DNA of 64,000 nucleotides from Kordiimonas sp. (GTDB taxonomy: Bacteria > Pseudomonadota > Alphaproteobacteria > Sphingomonadales > Emcibacteraceae), in the NCBI GenBank assembly GCA_002700365.1, contig PADB01000009.1:160387-224386 (forward strand), read 5' to 3'. The translations under genes and the position numbers were made by a program. How positions within the stretch are numbered: position 1 is the first letter of the stretch; the number at the start of each line of letters is the position of its first letter. The notes under the pieces were generated by a model. That model worked only from the letters and a program-made list of their open reading frames with translations, made no database searches and was not told the DNA's origin. Of this stretch, positions 27,671 through 37,031 are shown one piece after another.

Positions 27671-28609
27671 TTACGCTGCGGCGCCAAATTTAAGTTCGGC
27701 AATTTTCTCACCAGTACCCAGCGCTGCTGAAGTCATGATGTCCAGATTACCAGCATAAGCAGGCAGGTAATGGGCAGCACCTTCAACTTCCAGGAATACG
27801 GACGTCTTCAGGCCCTCAAACTCACCATACCCCGGAATGGTCAGCGGGTTATTGGAACCAAAACGCTCGAACTGAACTTTTTGTTTCAGACGGTAGCCAG
27901 GAACGTAGCTCTGTACGTCTTTCACCATTTGCTCAATGCTGGCTTCAACTTCTTTTTCATCAGCCATATCAGACAAAGTGAAAACAGTGTCCCGCATCAA
28001 CAAAGGCGGTTCAGCAGGGTTCAAAATAATAATGGCTTTACCTTTACCGGCACCACCAACTTTTTCGATGGCGCGTGATGTGGTTTCGGTAAATTCATCG
28101 ATGTTCGCACGGGTACCCGGGCCCGCAGACTTTGATGAAATACTGGCCACAATCTCACCGTAATGAACTTTGGCAACGCGGCTCACGGCAGCAACGATCG
28201 GAATAGTCGCCTGACCACCACATGTCACCATGTTCACGTTTGGCTCGTCCAGGTGCGCTTCCATGTTCACAACTGGCACCGTGTACGGGCCAATCGCCGC
28301 AGGTGTCAGGTCAACAATAACCTTGCCTGCCTTCTGGCAAACGTCAGAATGGATTTTGTGGGCATATGCGGATGTGGCATCAAACACAACTTTGATGTCG
28401 TCCCATACGTCCATTTTTTGCAGGCCTTCAATGCCTTCCGCGGTGGTTGCAACACCCATACGTTCCGCCCGGGCAAGACCATCTGATTTTGGATCAACCC
28501 CAACCATGGCACCCATTTCCAGAAGCTCACTGGTCCGCAGGACTTTAATCATAAGGTCTGTACCAATATTACCGGAACCGATAATGGCAACTTTTACTTT
28601 ATTGCTCAT
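27671..28609 (-). CDS. dmpF: Acetaldehyde dehydrogenase (acylating)
   Basis: A 312-residue NAD-dependent enzyme converting aldolase-derived acetaldehyde to acetyl-CoA. The Rossmann motif [19 protein letters not shown] is at the N-terminus and the catalytic cysteine is in [13 protein letters not shown] (about residue 131). Normal length for DmpF/BphJ. It is preceded by a GGGGGA ribosome-binding site, 11 bp upstream of the aldolase gene with which it forms the channelling complex. Confidence 0.96.
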   Translation of the reverse strand: MSNKVKVAIIGSGNIGTDLMIKVLRTSELLEMGAMVGVDPKSDGLARAERMGVATTAEGIEGLQKMDVWDDIKVVFDATSAYAHKIHSDVCQKAGKVIVDLTPAAIGPYTVPVVNMEAHLDEPNVNMVTCGGQATIPIVAAVSRVAKVHYGEIVASISSKSAGPGTRANIDEFTETTSRAIEKVGGAGKGKAIIILNPAEPPLLMRDTVFTLSDMADEKEVEASIEQMVKDVQSYVPGYRLKQKVQFERFGSNNPLTIPGYGEFEGLKTSVFLEVEGAAHYLPAYAGNLDIMTSAALGTGEKIAELKFGAAA

Positions 28610-28626
28610 CTTTTATCCCCCTCATA

Positions 28627-29418
28627 CTATACAAAATTAGCGCGTACGGAACCCAGTCCGTTAATACGCAGCTCATAAACACCCGGCCCATTAACCGGCA
28701 CCATCGGCCCCAGCGCGCCAGACAAAACAGTATCGCCAGCCATCAGCGGACGGCCTGCCTTTACCATTGTCTGTGCAAGCCATAAGGTCGCGTTCAGCGG
28801 ATTCCCCAGACAGGCTGCACCAGCCCCTGTCGCCACGGGATCACCGGCATGTTCGATCACCATCCCACACAGACGCGGATCAAACTCACCCAATGCTTTT
28901 GGCTCACTTCCCAACACATAAAGACCGGAGGAGGCATTATCAGCAATAGTATTCATAATCGTGATTTTCCAGTCAGCAACCCGACTGTCCACAATTTCAA
29001 TTGCGGCCACCGCATAATCAATGGCGCTCATGACATCCGTGATGGTCAGATTATCGCTGTCCAGGTCGTCACCCAATACAAAGGCAATTTCGCCTTCGAT
29101 TTTAGGCTGCAACAGACGCGACAATGGAATTTCTGCACCATCAGCATAAGCCATATCCGCATACAGCATGCCGAAGTCCGGCTGATCCACACCCAACTGG
29201 GCCTGAACGGCCTTCGCGGTCAAACCGATCTTGCGGCCCACCAGACGACGGCCCTGTTCCAGCCAGTAAGCTGTATTGGCGTCTTGTACGGCATAACCAA
29301 CATCAAGATCATCAGCAGGCAAAAAACTGCTTAATGGCGGGCAAGGCTCACCCTTCTCTGCTGCCACTCGAAGCATCTCTGCGCCGCGTTGAATGTCCGC
29401 GTCACTTACTTCCGACAT
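28627..29418 (-). CDS. dmpE: 2-oxopent-4-enoate (2-hydroxypentadienoate) hydratase
   Basis: A 263-residue MhpD/DmpE-family hydratase adding water to 2-hydroxypenta-2,4-dienoate to give 4-hydroxy-2-oxopentanoate. The conserved GRKIGLTAKAVQAQLGVDQPDFG block and the metal-binding PKIEGEIAFVLG segment are seen. First gene of the E-F-G-H operon, with GAGGAG before the ATG. The upper pathway (ring-cleavage dioxygenase, semialdehyde dehydrogenase, tautomerase) and a regulator are absent from this window. Confidence 0.92.
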   Translation of the reverse strand: MSEVSDADIQRGAEMLRVAAEKGEPCPPLSSFLPADDLDVGYAVQDANTAYWLEQGRRLVGRKIGLTAKAVQAQLGVDQPDFGMLYADMAYADGAEIPLSRLLQPKIEGEIAFVLGDDLDSDNLTITDVMSAIDYAVAAIEIVDSRVADWKITIMNTIADNASSGLYVLGSEPKALGEFDPRLCGMVIEHAGDPVATGAGAACLGNPLNATLWLAQTMVKAGRPLMAGDTVLSGALGPMVPVNGPGVYELRINGLGSVRANFV

Positions 29419-29858
29419 CTAATTCTCCTCTACACATTCTTTTCTGATATCGACATTACATCGTGCATAAGTCAATCCCATGATAATACAGCCACAAAGC
29501 CACGTCCCCCTAGGATCACCGTGCAATATAACGGATTCGAAACAGCAAGAAAGTACAAAAACGCAAAAAGGTCTATCAATAAAGAAAAATGGTCCCTCGC
29601 AACATGGCATGCAACTACAATTTACATGATGAGACAATAACAAATAGGCTTCCTCACAATAATTCTACATGCAAAGTCCTATTATATTTTTATCTTCGAT
29701 AAAGGCTTTATTAGGCCTATCGGTGTTAAAGTAGCAAAAGACAGACGTTATGACTTGACCAACATTTTCTATTTATATGAGGCCTGAACTACTGCTTGTC
29801 TGCCTTACTCCGACACGCTAGGCTTATTGTAATATTTTCAGCCAGAGGTATGATCTTC
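29419..29858. other. Intergenic region between divergent genes
   Basis: About 440 bp, A/T-rich, separating the meta-cleavage operon from the TPR gene. Short frames on both strands (83 and 74 codons) overlap each other and lack coding character. It must contain both promoters, but I see no unambiguous -35/-10 pair or operator. Confidence 0.4.
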
Positions 29859-32687
29859 ATGAAGAAAAACATGATCTTTTCTTACAGTATCGCTGTGATG
29901 ATGACGGCTTTAACAGTGACATCATCATGGGCGAATGAGGATAAGCTGGCGCAATCTGCCGCCGCCTATGAAGAAGCCCTCGACAGTCTCAATGATAATG
30001 CCCTTGATGAGGCAACCATTCATCTGCGCAATGCAATCAAATATAATCCCGATAGTTTGCCGGCCTATATTAAATTGGCTGAAACATATCTTCAGTTGGA
30101 TCAACCGGCCGCCGCCGAATGGACCTTGGGCCGACTGCGGTCCAAAAACGTCGATATTTCTCTTTACGCGGAACTTATGGCCACAGCCTATTTTCGTCAA
30201 AGCCGATATGAAGAACTATTAGAAACGCTGCCCGCGGTCGGATTGGCAATTGACCTTCAAAGTAAGATTACCTTATGGCGCGGGAAGGCCTATCTAGGCT
30301 TGCGTAATTATGCCAGTGCCGAACACGCCTTCGAAAGCGCGTTGGCCCTGACCCCCACGTTGGCCGAAGCCCACGTACAACTTTCTCGCCTTCGTCTTCT
30401 GACCGGGCAGACAGATGCTGCCGAACAGGCCCTCAAAACAGCCCAAAGCTACAATATGACCGGGGCGGAATATTTATATTTATGGGGGGAACTTTATCGT
30501 CAACGCCACCAATTCGATCAGGCGATTGCCTTTTATGACAAAACCCTGCAGGCAGATCCAGATCACCTTATGGCCCTTGTTACCAAGGCTGGCCTTCTCC
30601 TGGATACAGGCAGTATTGGACAGGCGGAAAGCCTTATTGCTGCCCTACGCAAAAAATACCCCTCTAATCTGCACGTCGCCTATTTGCACACTTTAATGCT
30701 ATCCAATAAAGGGGATCGGCGCGGGGCGGCGGCGGCTTTGGAAAAGACGGGAAAAATCCTTGATAGTGAAACCCTCACGGATTATCAGGACGACCCCCGC
30801 ACGTTAAATATTGCCGGCGCGGTCTACTATTTCTTGAACCGTCATCAGGACGCCATTAATGCCCTGGACCTGTATCTCAACATTGCTCCCCACAACAATG
30901 AAGTCCGCCGCATTCTCGCATCGGCGCAGCTCAAACACGGCATGCCCCGCGATGCTCTTAAAACATTGCGGGATGGACTGTATTACGAAGACAAAAATTT
31001 ACCGCTCATGGAGCTTCTGGGCCGCACATTTATGGAACTTGGCCGTTATGAAGAAGCCGCAGAAACCTATGAGTTCCTCTCCAATACTGTCCCCGATAAC
31101 GAAAGCTTGCAGCGGGAACTGGCACTGGCAAAATTTTCCACTGGCGTCCGGGGTGAAGCCATCCGCAAACTGGAAGAACTCTCCCACGGGAAGGAAGAAG
31201 GCTTAGATAGCGCATTGGTGTTGGCCAACCTCTACATCCGCAATCAGGAATTCTCAAAGGCCATAGAATACACAGCAACCCTAAAAGAAACATATCCAAA
31301 GGTTCCTCTGCTTTACAACATTTCCGCCAGCGCCCATTTGGCACTGGGGCAAGATGAAGCCGCCCGCGCCGATTATCTAAAGGCCATTGCGTTGGCCCCG
31401 CGTTACACGCCCGCCATGTTTAATCTGGCCAGCCTTGACCATAAACAGGGCCGGCTGGCCGCGGCCAAACAGTTACTCAATCGTGTCGTTGATATTGATA
31501 GCAACAACCATATGGCGATGATTCAATTATCGCGCATTGCACAGGCTGAACATGATCTCAACAATGCCGTGCGCTGGCTGGAACGGGCCCTGACGGATTA
31601 CGACTCCATTGATGAAAGCTTACGTCTGGCCAATCTGCACCTAAAGACGAACAACCTCACCGCAGCGACCACCGTCATTGATGCCCTCACCGCCGCCCAT
31701 GAGGATAACCTGCGCGTACTGGAAGCTTCCGCCTTGATTAAAACCATGCATGGCGATGTCAACCGCGCCCGAAGTTTATACCGCCAGATCAGCAGTCGCG
31801 CGGTAAATTCCCCTGACACGCTCTATTGGCTACATCGCATTGCCCGGCGGCAGAAGGATATCCGTGATATTGACGCCGCCCGTGACACCTTGCAGCTGGC
31901 ATTGGAATATGATGCCGATAACTTACGTACCCACACTATTTTAGCGGAACTGGATATTGTCAGCCACCGCTACCAGGATGCGCTGGCAGGGGCTGAAAAC
32001 CTTATTACTCAGGCCCCTGACCACCCTGTGGGATACAGCATGGCGTCTGATATCATGATGATACAAAACAACCATCAACAGGCCCTCACTTACCTGCAAC
32101 GTGGTCTGCAACAACGCCCAGATGCGGCAGCACTCGCCCTGCGTATCTACAAAATCGTGGAAAAAAAGGATGGCCTGGAACCAGCGTTAAAGTATCTGGC
32201 CGATTGGGAAACACAACATAGAACCCAAAACACTTCTGTTCTTCAGGCCCTGGGCGCAGCATACACCCGCAATGGTGAATATAATAAGGCGGCCAAGATT
32301 AATGGGTTTTTATTAACCAATGACCCTCAAAACCCTGTTTTGCTTAATAACCTTGCCGCACTTTATATGCAGACCGGTGATCCTCGTGCAGAAGAATATG
32401 CACAAATGGCTTATACCCGTGCACCTGATAACCCCGCTGTGATGGATACGTTAGGCTGGATTCTTATTCGCAAGGGCGTCATGGATAAAGGCCTGTCCCT
32501 CCTGCGAAATGCCCATAGTCGCGCCCCTGCGGACTTGGAAATAGCCTATCACACTGCCACAGCACTGATTCAAACGAATAACAGAGCCGAAGCCATCGAA
32601 ACGCTTCAACGCAGCTTGGCCCTCACACAGCAATTAGATGCCGATAATGAAGCCTCTCGCCTCTTAACCAGCCTGCTTGACAAATAG
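29859..32687 (+). CDS. PrsT-like TPR-repeat protein (PEP-CTERM system type), secreted
   Basis: A 942-residue protein from the chosen ATG at 29859, which gives a clean signal peptide (MKKNMIFSYSIAVMM..., cleavage near SWA-NED); upstream starts would bury it. The rest is a long array of tetratricopeptide repeats from about residue 30 to the end. Length and layout match the PEP-CTERM-system TPR protein PrsT, which is usually a lipoprotein; here no lipobox cysteine is present. It is probably periplasmic and helps polysaccharide assembly or sorting of exosortase substrates. A PEP-CTERM protein gene lies 1.8 kb downstream, which supports the reading. Confidence 0.75.
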   Translation: MKKNMIFSYSIAVMMTALTVTSSWANEDKLAQSAAAYEEALDSLNDNALDEATIHLRNAIKYNPDSLPAYIKLAETYLQLDQPAAAEWTLGRLRSKNVDISLYAELMATAYFRQSRYEELLETLPAVGLAIDLQSKITLWRGKAYLGLRNYASAEHAFESALALTPTLAEAHVQLSRLRLLTGQTDAAEQALKTAQSYNMTGAEYLYLWGELYRQRHQFDQAIAFYDKTLQADPDHLMALVTKAGLLLDTGSIGQAESLIAALRKKYPSNLHVAYLHTLMLSNKGDRRGAAAALEKTGKILDSETLTDYQDDPRTLNIAGAVYYFLNRHQDAINALDLYLNIAPHNNEVRRILASAQLKHGMPRDALKTLRDGLYYEDKNLPLMELLGRTFMELGRYEEAAETYEFLSNTVPDNESLQRELALAKFSTGVRGEAIRKLEELSHGKEEGLDSALVLANLYIRNQEFSKAIEYTATLKETYPKVPLLYNISASAHLALGQDEAARADYLKAIALAPRYTPAMFNLASLDHKQGRLAAAKQLLNRVVDIDSNNHMAMIQLSRIAQAEHDLNNAVRWLERALTDYDSIDESLRLANLHLKTNNLTAATTVIDALTAAHEDNLRVLEASALIKTMHGDVNRARSLYRQISSRAVNSPDTLYWLHRIARRQKDIRDIDAARDTLQLALEYDADNLRTHTILAELDIVSHRYQDALAGAENLITQAPDHPVGYSMASDIMMIQNNHQQALTYLQRGLQQRPDAAALALRIYKIVEKKDGLEPALKYLADWETQHRTQNTSVLQALGAAYTRNGEYNKAAKINGFLLTNDPQNPVLLNNLAALYMQTGDPRAEEYAQMAYTRAPDNPAVMDTLGWILIRKGVMDKGLSLLRNAHSRAPADLEIAYHTATALIQTNNRAEAIETLQRSLALTQQLDADNEASRLLTSLLDK

Positions 32688-32709
32688 GCTCTTATAAAAG
32701 GTCGTCGGG

Positions 32710-34233
32710 ATGAACCGTCAGGAAAGACGTGCACAGAAACAGAAGCAAGCCGCAGAAGCGCGCAAGCTACAACAACAACTGCGGCGTCAATCCTTATCTC
32801 CCGACGCATTATTAAAAGCAGGCGATCGTTTCTTGCAATTACGAAAGTGGAACGATGCCATAGACAGTTACCAACAGGTCTTGGCAGCGGAAGACCAGCT
32901 TAACCCTGAAAGCCTGTCTCTGGCGCATGAGCGTATTGCTTATGCTTTATCGAATATCGGAAAAGTGCGGCAGGCACTATCAGCCTTGCAGCGGGCTATT
33001 GCCCTTACCCCGGAACGATCAGGACCACATAAGAATATCGCGGCCCTATATAATAATTTACACAAAACTGAACTGGCCCTGCCACATCTTGAACGCGCCT
33101 CTCAAACATTAAAAGATGACCCGGATCTGCATTACCTGACAGCAGAATGTCACCGCCGCCTAAAAGATCGTAAAGCTGCCATTGCCGAATACGCCAAAGC
33201 CATTAATCTTTATGGCAGCCAGAATCAGGACGCCCATCGGCTCATAAAACTAGGCCGCAGTCTCGCCTACTGCGGGCAGACCGCGCCCGCACGGGATTGT
33301 TTTAAGACCGCCATCACGTTACGGCCCGATATCCCGGGAGGCTATATGGAACTATCCGCCTTATTGGAACGTGATGGCGAAATACAACCCGCCATTACCG
33401 CCTGCCGCAAGGCCCTCTCCCTCATGCCACAACACCCGACCAGCTTATCGCGGCTGGCTGGCCTGATGGCACAACAAGGACGTCTGTCAAAGGCGGCCTG
33501 GGCCTATCGGCGCCTGCAACACCTCTTCCCCGGCGATCATGCAACCGCGCATTTACTGGCCGCCGTTTCAGAAAAGAAGACCCCTGAAATCGCTGATGAA
33601 GACTATGTCCGCGACCTTTTTGACGATTATGCCGATCGCTTTGATGACCATCTGGTCAATGGCCTGGGCTATCAAACGCCTCAATTGCTGCAGCAACTTC
33701 TGGCCGACCATCTTCCGGACACCCCGCAATGGAATATGCTTGATCTGGGATGTGGAACCGGACTTTGTGGCCCGCTGATCAAACCCGCAGCTAAAAAGCT
33801 CACCGGCATTGACCTCTCCCAGGGAATGCTGGACAAGGCCGCCGCCCGCGATGTGTACGATCGCCTCACGCTTTGTGATGCACTGGCGGCATTGGAAGAT
33901 GAATATCATAGCCTTGACCTATGTTTGTCCGCCGATGTTTTCGTCTACATCGGTGATCTATCTGCAATTTTCGCCGCCTGTGTCCATGCCTTACGCAGCG
34001 GTGGACTGTTTGCTTTTTCCGTTGAAAAGACAGACCATGAAGGCTTCCACCTTGATATCACCGGGCGTTATCAACATAGCGACAGTTATATTCACGACCT
34101 GGCCCAACAGTATAACTTCACTATTCTGCGCCAAAACGAAGACATATTGCGTTATGAAAACAAAAAACCCGTTGCAGGCACATTGTACTTAATGACGCCT
34201 GCCAACAACGACCTTTCCCATCCCGCAGCCTGA
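32710..34233 (+). CDS. TPR-repeat/methyltransferase fusion protein
   Basis: A 507-residue soluble protein. A basic, glutamine-rich N-terminus (1-35) is followed by about seven TPR units (roughly 33-285) and a class I methyltransferase domain (about 300-490) with motif I MLDLGCGTGLCGPLI and the acidic LTGIDLSQGMLDKA. It starts 22 bp after the PrsT-like gene, so the two probably form an operon. TPR-methyltransferase fusions occur near polysaccharide and protein-glycosylation loci; the substrate here is unknown. The stop is followed after 32 bp by the 9-bp tandem repeat. Confidence 0.8.
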   Translation: MNRQERRAQKQKQAAEARKLQQQLRRQSLSPDALLKAGDRFLQLRKWNDAIDSYQQVLAAEDQLNPESLSLAHERIAYALSNIGKVRQALSALQRAIALTPERSGPHKNIAALYNNLHKTELALPHLERASQTLKDDPDLHYLTAECHRRLKDRKAAIAEYAKAINLYGSQNQDAHRLIKLGRSLAYCGQTAPARDCFKTAITLRPDIPGGYMELSALLERDGEIQPAITACRKALSLMPQHPTSLSRLAGLMAQQGRLSKAAWAYRRLQHLFPGDHATAHLLAAVSEKKTPEIADEDYVRDLFDDYADRFDDHLVNGLGYQTPQLLQQLLADHLPDTPQWNMLDLGCGTGLCGPLIKPAAKKLTGIDLSQGMLDKAAARDVYDRLTLCDALAALEDEYHSLDLCLSADVFVYIGDLSAIFAACVHALRSGGLFAFSVEKTDHEGFHLDITGRYQHSDSYIHDLAQQYNFTILRQNEDILRYENKKPVAGTLYLMTPANNDLSHPAA

Positions 34234-34265
34234 AGCCAGACTGCAGATTATGGCCTGAACAGGTA

Positions 34266-34352
34266 CTCTGGATGCTCTGGATGCTCTGGATGCTCTGGAT
34301 GCTCTGGATGCTCTGGATGCTCTGGATGCTCTGGATGCTCTGGATGCTCTGG
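34266..34352 (+). repeat. 9-bp tandem repeat, CTCTGGATG x 9.7
   Basis: Nine perfect copies of CTCTGGATG plus a 6-bp partial copy, with no mismatches. It sits between the stop of the TPR-methyltransferase gene and the terminator of the convergent PEP-CTERM gene. The unit is a multiple of three, so frames through it stay open, but none is supported as a gene. Confidence 0.97.
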
Positions 34353-34411
34353 CAAAGCAATATCAGTAATTCCATAACCTAACACCGCCTGCCTTATCAT
34401 GGTCGTCACAT

Positions 34412-34439
34412 TAAAAAAGGCCACCATACGGCAGCCTTT
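34412..34439 (-). terminator. Probable terminator of the PEP-CTERM gene
   Basis: AAAGGC (34416-34421) pairs with GCCTTT (34434-34439). On the minus strand a run of six Ts follows, about 45 bp after the stop. Confidence 0.6.
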
Positions 34440-34482
34440 CTTTAAATACGGACCTGATACTGAATAGGTCAGCCTCTACCTG

Positions 34483-35412
34483 CTAGTGGCGTCGCCGATG
34501 TCGCCGCCAGCCCAAGGCCGCTAATCCCATCCCCAATAACGCCATGCCCGCAGGCTCCGACACCTCACCCGGCGGGGTCGTCGGATCACAATTATTGGCA
34601 TCTATACACGGTGGGTTAAAGTCTTCAGGGGCCCCCTGTTTAGCGGGTGAGGCATGCGCGCCGGGCGATGCCAAATTGGCCAGTGAGAAACTTGAAAACG
34701 CACTACCGTCCAAGACAAATTCATAGATCACCTGTGTTTCCCAATTGGCATCAATCCGGGCTGGGTCTAACGGATTGTATATGGGGCTTGTAATCGGCGC
34801 GTTTAACGAATCCACGTCACTGATGTCTGATTTAATATCAATCAGCTCCGCCGCTGTATACAATGTCATATCATATTCCAGTGACGTTGCCACATCCAGA
34901 ACGATCCCATCCGGGTCGCTCTCGATTTGGGCCACATAATCTGGCGAAGACGGACCTTTTGTCTTCTTACTTTCATCATCCAGAAGGTCCAGCTCAATCG
35001 TATTGGTACCTAAGTCGCTCGTGATATCAATGACAAAATTATCACTAACAATCAGGTCTTTAAATGTGTGACCACCTGTACCAGCACCACCACCTTTTAG
35101 CCAATCGCGGGCGGGGTCATCTGCGGGATTACCAAAGACGTTATCAACAAAATCTTCTGGCAGGGCAAACAGGACAAAAATCTTACTGCCCGCATCCCCC
35201 AAAGTGCCATCAATGGAATACATCAATTTTCCTGATTCCGGGGTTGCCCCAACCGGAGAAGAATTTTGTGCAAAACCCAAATCATATGAAAAATCATAGC
35301 TATCCGCACCAGTCAGGATCCCATCGACCACTGCGGCCTGCGCCACGGATGCCGCCAGTCCCATCCCCAGGGACAGCGCAACCAAACTTGCTGATGTTTT
35401 TAGTGTCGTCAT
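34483..35412 (-). CDS. PEP-CTERM-sorted secreted protein
   Basis: A 309-residue protein with a signal peptide (TSASLVALSLGMGLAASVAQ, then AA), an acidic extracellular body and a C-terminal sorting signal: EPAGMALLGMGLAALGW followed by RRHRRRH. This tripartite tail (proline-containing motif, hydrophobic helix, basic end) is the exosortase recognition signal of PEP-CTERM proteins. The final ~40 residues before it are Pro/Asn/Asp-rich linker (NNCDPTTPPGEVS). The body resembles no family I can name. A cognate exosortase is not in the window. Confidence 0.88.
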   Translation of the reverse strand: MTTLKTSASLVALSLGMGLAASVAQAAVVDGILTGADSYDFSYDLGFAQNSSPVGATPESGKLMYSIDGTLGDAGSKIFVLFALPEDFVDNVFGNPADDPARDWLKGGGAGTGGHTFKDLIVSDNFVIDITSDLGTNTIELDLLDDESKKTKGPSSPDYVAQIESDPDGIVLDVATSLEYDMTLYTAAELIDIKSDISDVDSLNAPITSPIYNPLDPARIDANWETQVIYEFVLDGSAFSSFSLANLASPGAHASPAKQGAPEDFNPPCIDANNCDPTTPPGEVSEPAGMALLGMGLAALGWRRHRRRH

Positions 35413-35825
35413 AATACTACAACCTACTTTCCAATGCAGTCATCGCGTTGATGCATCTCATTACATACTGAAAACGTATTAACATATACCTTATCGCTGT
35501 ATGCTTTTACTGCTCTAATGCTTGATATTAATTAAGCAAATATCGCGCCAATATTTTTTTATTCATATAAAACATATAGTTAAAGCAATTATCCTTGATA
35601 TATTCTAAAAAAAATCCCGCCTGACTGCATTTTTTGTAAAAAATACCGACAGTCTCCGGCCCAAAATAATGCCAAACACACTCACCCTCATCACACAAAC
35701 CAATCATAACCATTTGATCTTGCAGATTAATGTCATCTCCCAAGGCATGGCCACACGCCGTCTAAATCCTTTACATAAAGGCCAAACTTGACACAAATGC
35801 GCAAAGCCATGATATTTCCAGAAGT
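35413..35825. other. A/T-rich region upstream of PEP-CTERM and ArsR genes
   Basis: It holds the divergent promoters of the PEP-CTERM gene and arsR-like gene, and one weak short ORF (see 35528-35743). I looked for a sigma-54 GG/GC promoter, as reported for some PEP-CTERM genes, and did not find one. Confidence 0.4.
35528..35743 (-). CDS. Possible small protein, unknown
   Basis: A 71-codon frame with TTG as its first start. The peptide is rich in aromatic residues and cysteines (GECVWHYFGPETVGIFYKKC). It might be a fragment of a sensor domain. No strong ribosome-binding site, no family. It may not be translated. Confidence 0.25.
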   Translation of the reverse strand: MGDDINLQDQMVMIGLCDEGECVWHYFGPETVGIFYKKCSQAGFFLEYIKDNCFNYMFYMNKKILARYLLN

Positions 35826-36155
35826 ATGGATACCGAAAGATCACTTATCGCGTTGTCAGCCTTGGCGCAGGACACACGCCTACAAACCTTCCGTCATCTC
35901 GTGCGGGCGGGAGAAGCCGGGCTTACGGCTGGCGAAATTGCCGAACAACTAGGTGTCCTGCAAAATACATTGTCCACAAATCTTGGGATATTGCACCGCG
36001 CTGGCATGATCCGCAAACAGCGCGAAGGGCGCAGTATCCGCTATTTTGCGGATTTTGACGGCATGCGCGATTTGTTGGCTTTCCTGCTGGAAGACTGCTG
36101 CGCTGGCGATGCAACAAAATGCCAGCCGCTCCTGGACGCGGCTATTTGTTCATAA
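35826..36155 (+). CDS. ArsR-family winged-helix regulator
   Basis: A 109-residue ArsR/SmtB-type repressor. The helix-turn-helix lies in LTAGEIAEQLGVLQNTLSTN with wing KQREGRSIRYFAD. The C-terminal EDCCAGDATKC provides a cysteine cluster typical of alphaproteobacterial ArsR proteins, suggesting metalloid (arsenite) or thiol sensing. No ars operon is adjacent; the next gene downstream is on the other strand. Confidence 0.88.
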   Translation: MDTERSLIALSALAQDTRLQTFRHLVRAGEAGLTAGEIAEQLGVLQNTLSTNLGILHRAGMIRKQREGRSIRYFADFDGMRDLLAFLLEDCCAGDATKCQPLLDAAICS

Positions 36156-36197
36156 GGGCGGTTTGGCCCCCGATGATAAAACACCCCGATACCATTC

Positions 36198-36848
36198 TTA
36201 CTTGCTGACCGCCGCATCACTGACAAAAGGATTCGTTTCCCGCTCCTGACCAAAAGTTGACAAGGGGCCATGGCCCGAGACAAACGTAATATCATCCCCA
36301 AGCGGGAAAAGTTTGTTACGTATAGAGGCTATCAGGTCCGCATGATTGCCCTTCGGGAAATCGGTCCGACCGATAGATCCTTGAAACAGAACATCCCCCA
36401 CCAACGCCACTTTTGAAGGTTCATGATAAAAAACCACATGACCGGGGGTATGTCCGGGACAGTGAATCACATCCAGTGTTAATTGGCCCACCGTTACCTG
36501 ATCCCCATCTTTTAACCACTGATCCGGCACACAACTGCGCGCACCCGCAAACCCGTATTCCTTGCCCTGTGCCTCTATCCCTTCCAGCCAGAACTGATCC
36601 CCACGTTCCGGGCCGATAATGGGCAAATTCTGTAATTCTTTTAATTCCGCGGCCCCGCCTGCATGGTCCAAATGCCCATGGGTCAATAATATTTTTTCCA
36701 ATGTCACCTTATTATCTTCGGCCGCCTTGATAACAGCCGCAATATCCCCGCCGGGATCAACCGCTGCCCCCGTCATGGTGGCATCATCCCATAAAATCGT
36801 ACAATTCTGGGCAAAGGGAGTCACAGGAACAATGGCGGCTTTCAACAT
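36198..36848 (-). CDS. Metallo-beta-lactamase-fold hydrolase (YcbL/glyoxalase II-like)
   Basis: A 216-residue cytosolic hydrolase. THGHLDHAGG is the HxHxDH di-metal motif, with further ligands in CPGHTPGHVV, LVGDVLFQGSIGRTDFP and the terminal SGHGP. The compact size without the glyoxalase II C-terminal helical domain fits YcbL-type enzymes acting on thioesters such as lactoylglutathione. I chose the ATG at 36848, preceded by GGAAG; upstream in-frame codons lack a binding site. Confidence 0.9.
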   Translation of the reverse strand: MLKAAIVPVTPFAQNCTILWDDATMTGAAVDPGGDIAAVIKAAEDNKVTLEKILLTHGHLDHAGGAAELKELQNLPIIGPERGDQFWLEGIEAQGKEYGFAGARSCVPDQWLKDGDQVTVGQLTLDVIHCPGHTPGHVVFYHEPSKVALVGDVLFQGSIGRTDFPKGNHADLIASIRNKLFPLGDDITFVSGHGPLSTFGQERETNPFVSDAAVSK

Positions 36849-37031
36849 AACGTCTTCCAAACTCATATAGAGGGCGCGGTAGACTATAGATGTACTGTCG
36901 GCCCCGCCTTTTGTCCAGACCCCGAACATCTGCCGTCCCCCCGCTATCAGAGCAGGAGTGCCCTAAATCTGCCGCATTGTTCTTCAAAACTTTCAAAGTC
37001 TAAAACACATTTTTATATAGGGAGCCTCATA

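Noticed and set aside
29389-29643. Short overlapping frames on both strands upstream of dmpE
   Set aside because: They overlap each other and the operon start, and show no family or ribosome-binding site.
34261-34360. CRISPR array
   Set aside because: Units are contiguous 9-bp copies without spacers.
34121-34375. Minus-strand frame with repeated Gln-Ser-Ile
   Set aside because: It is produced by the 9-bp tandem repeat and overlaps the end of a well-supported gene; no start signal.
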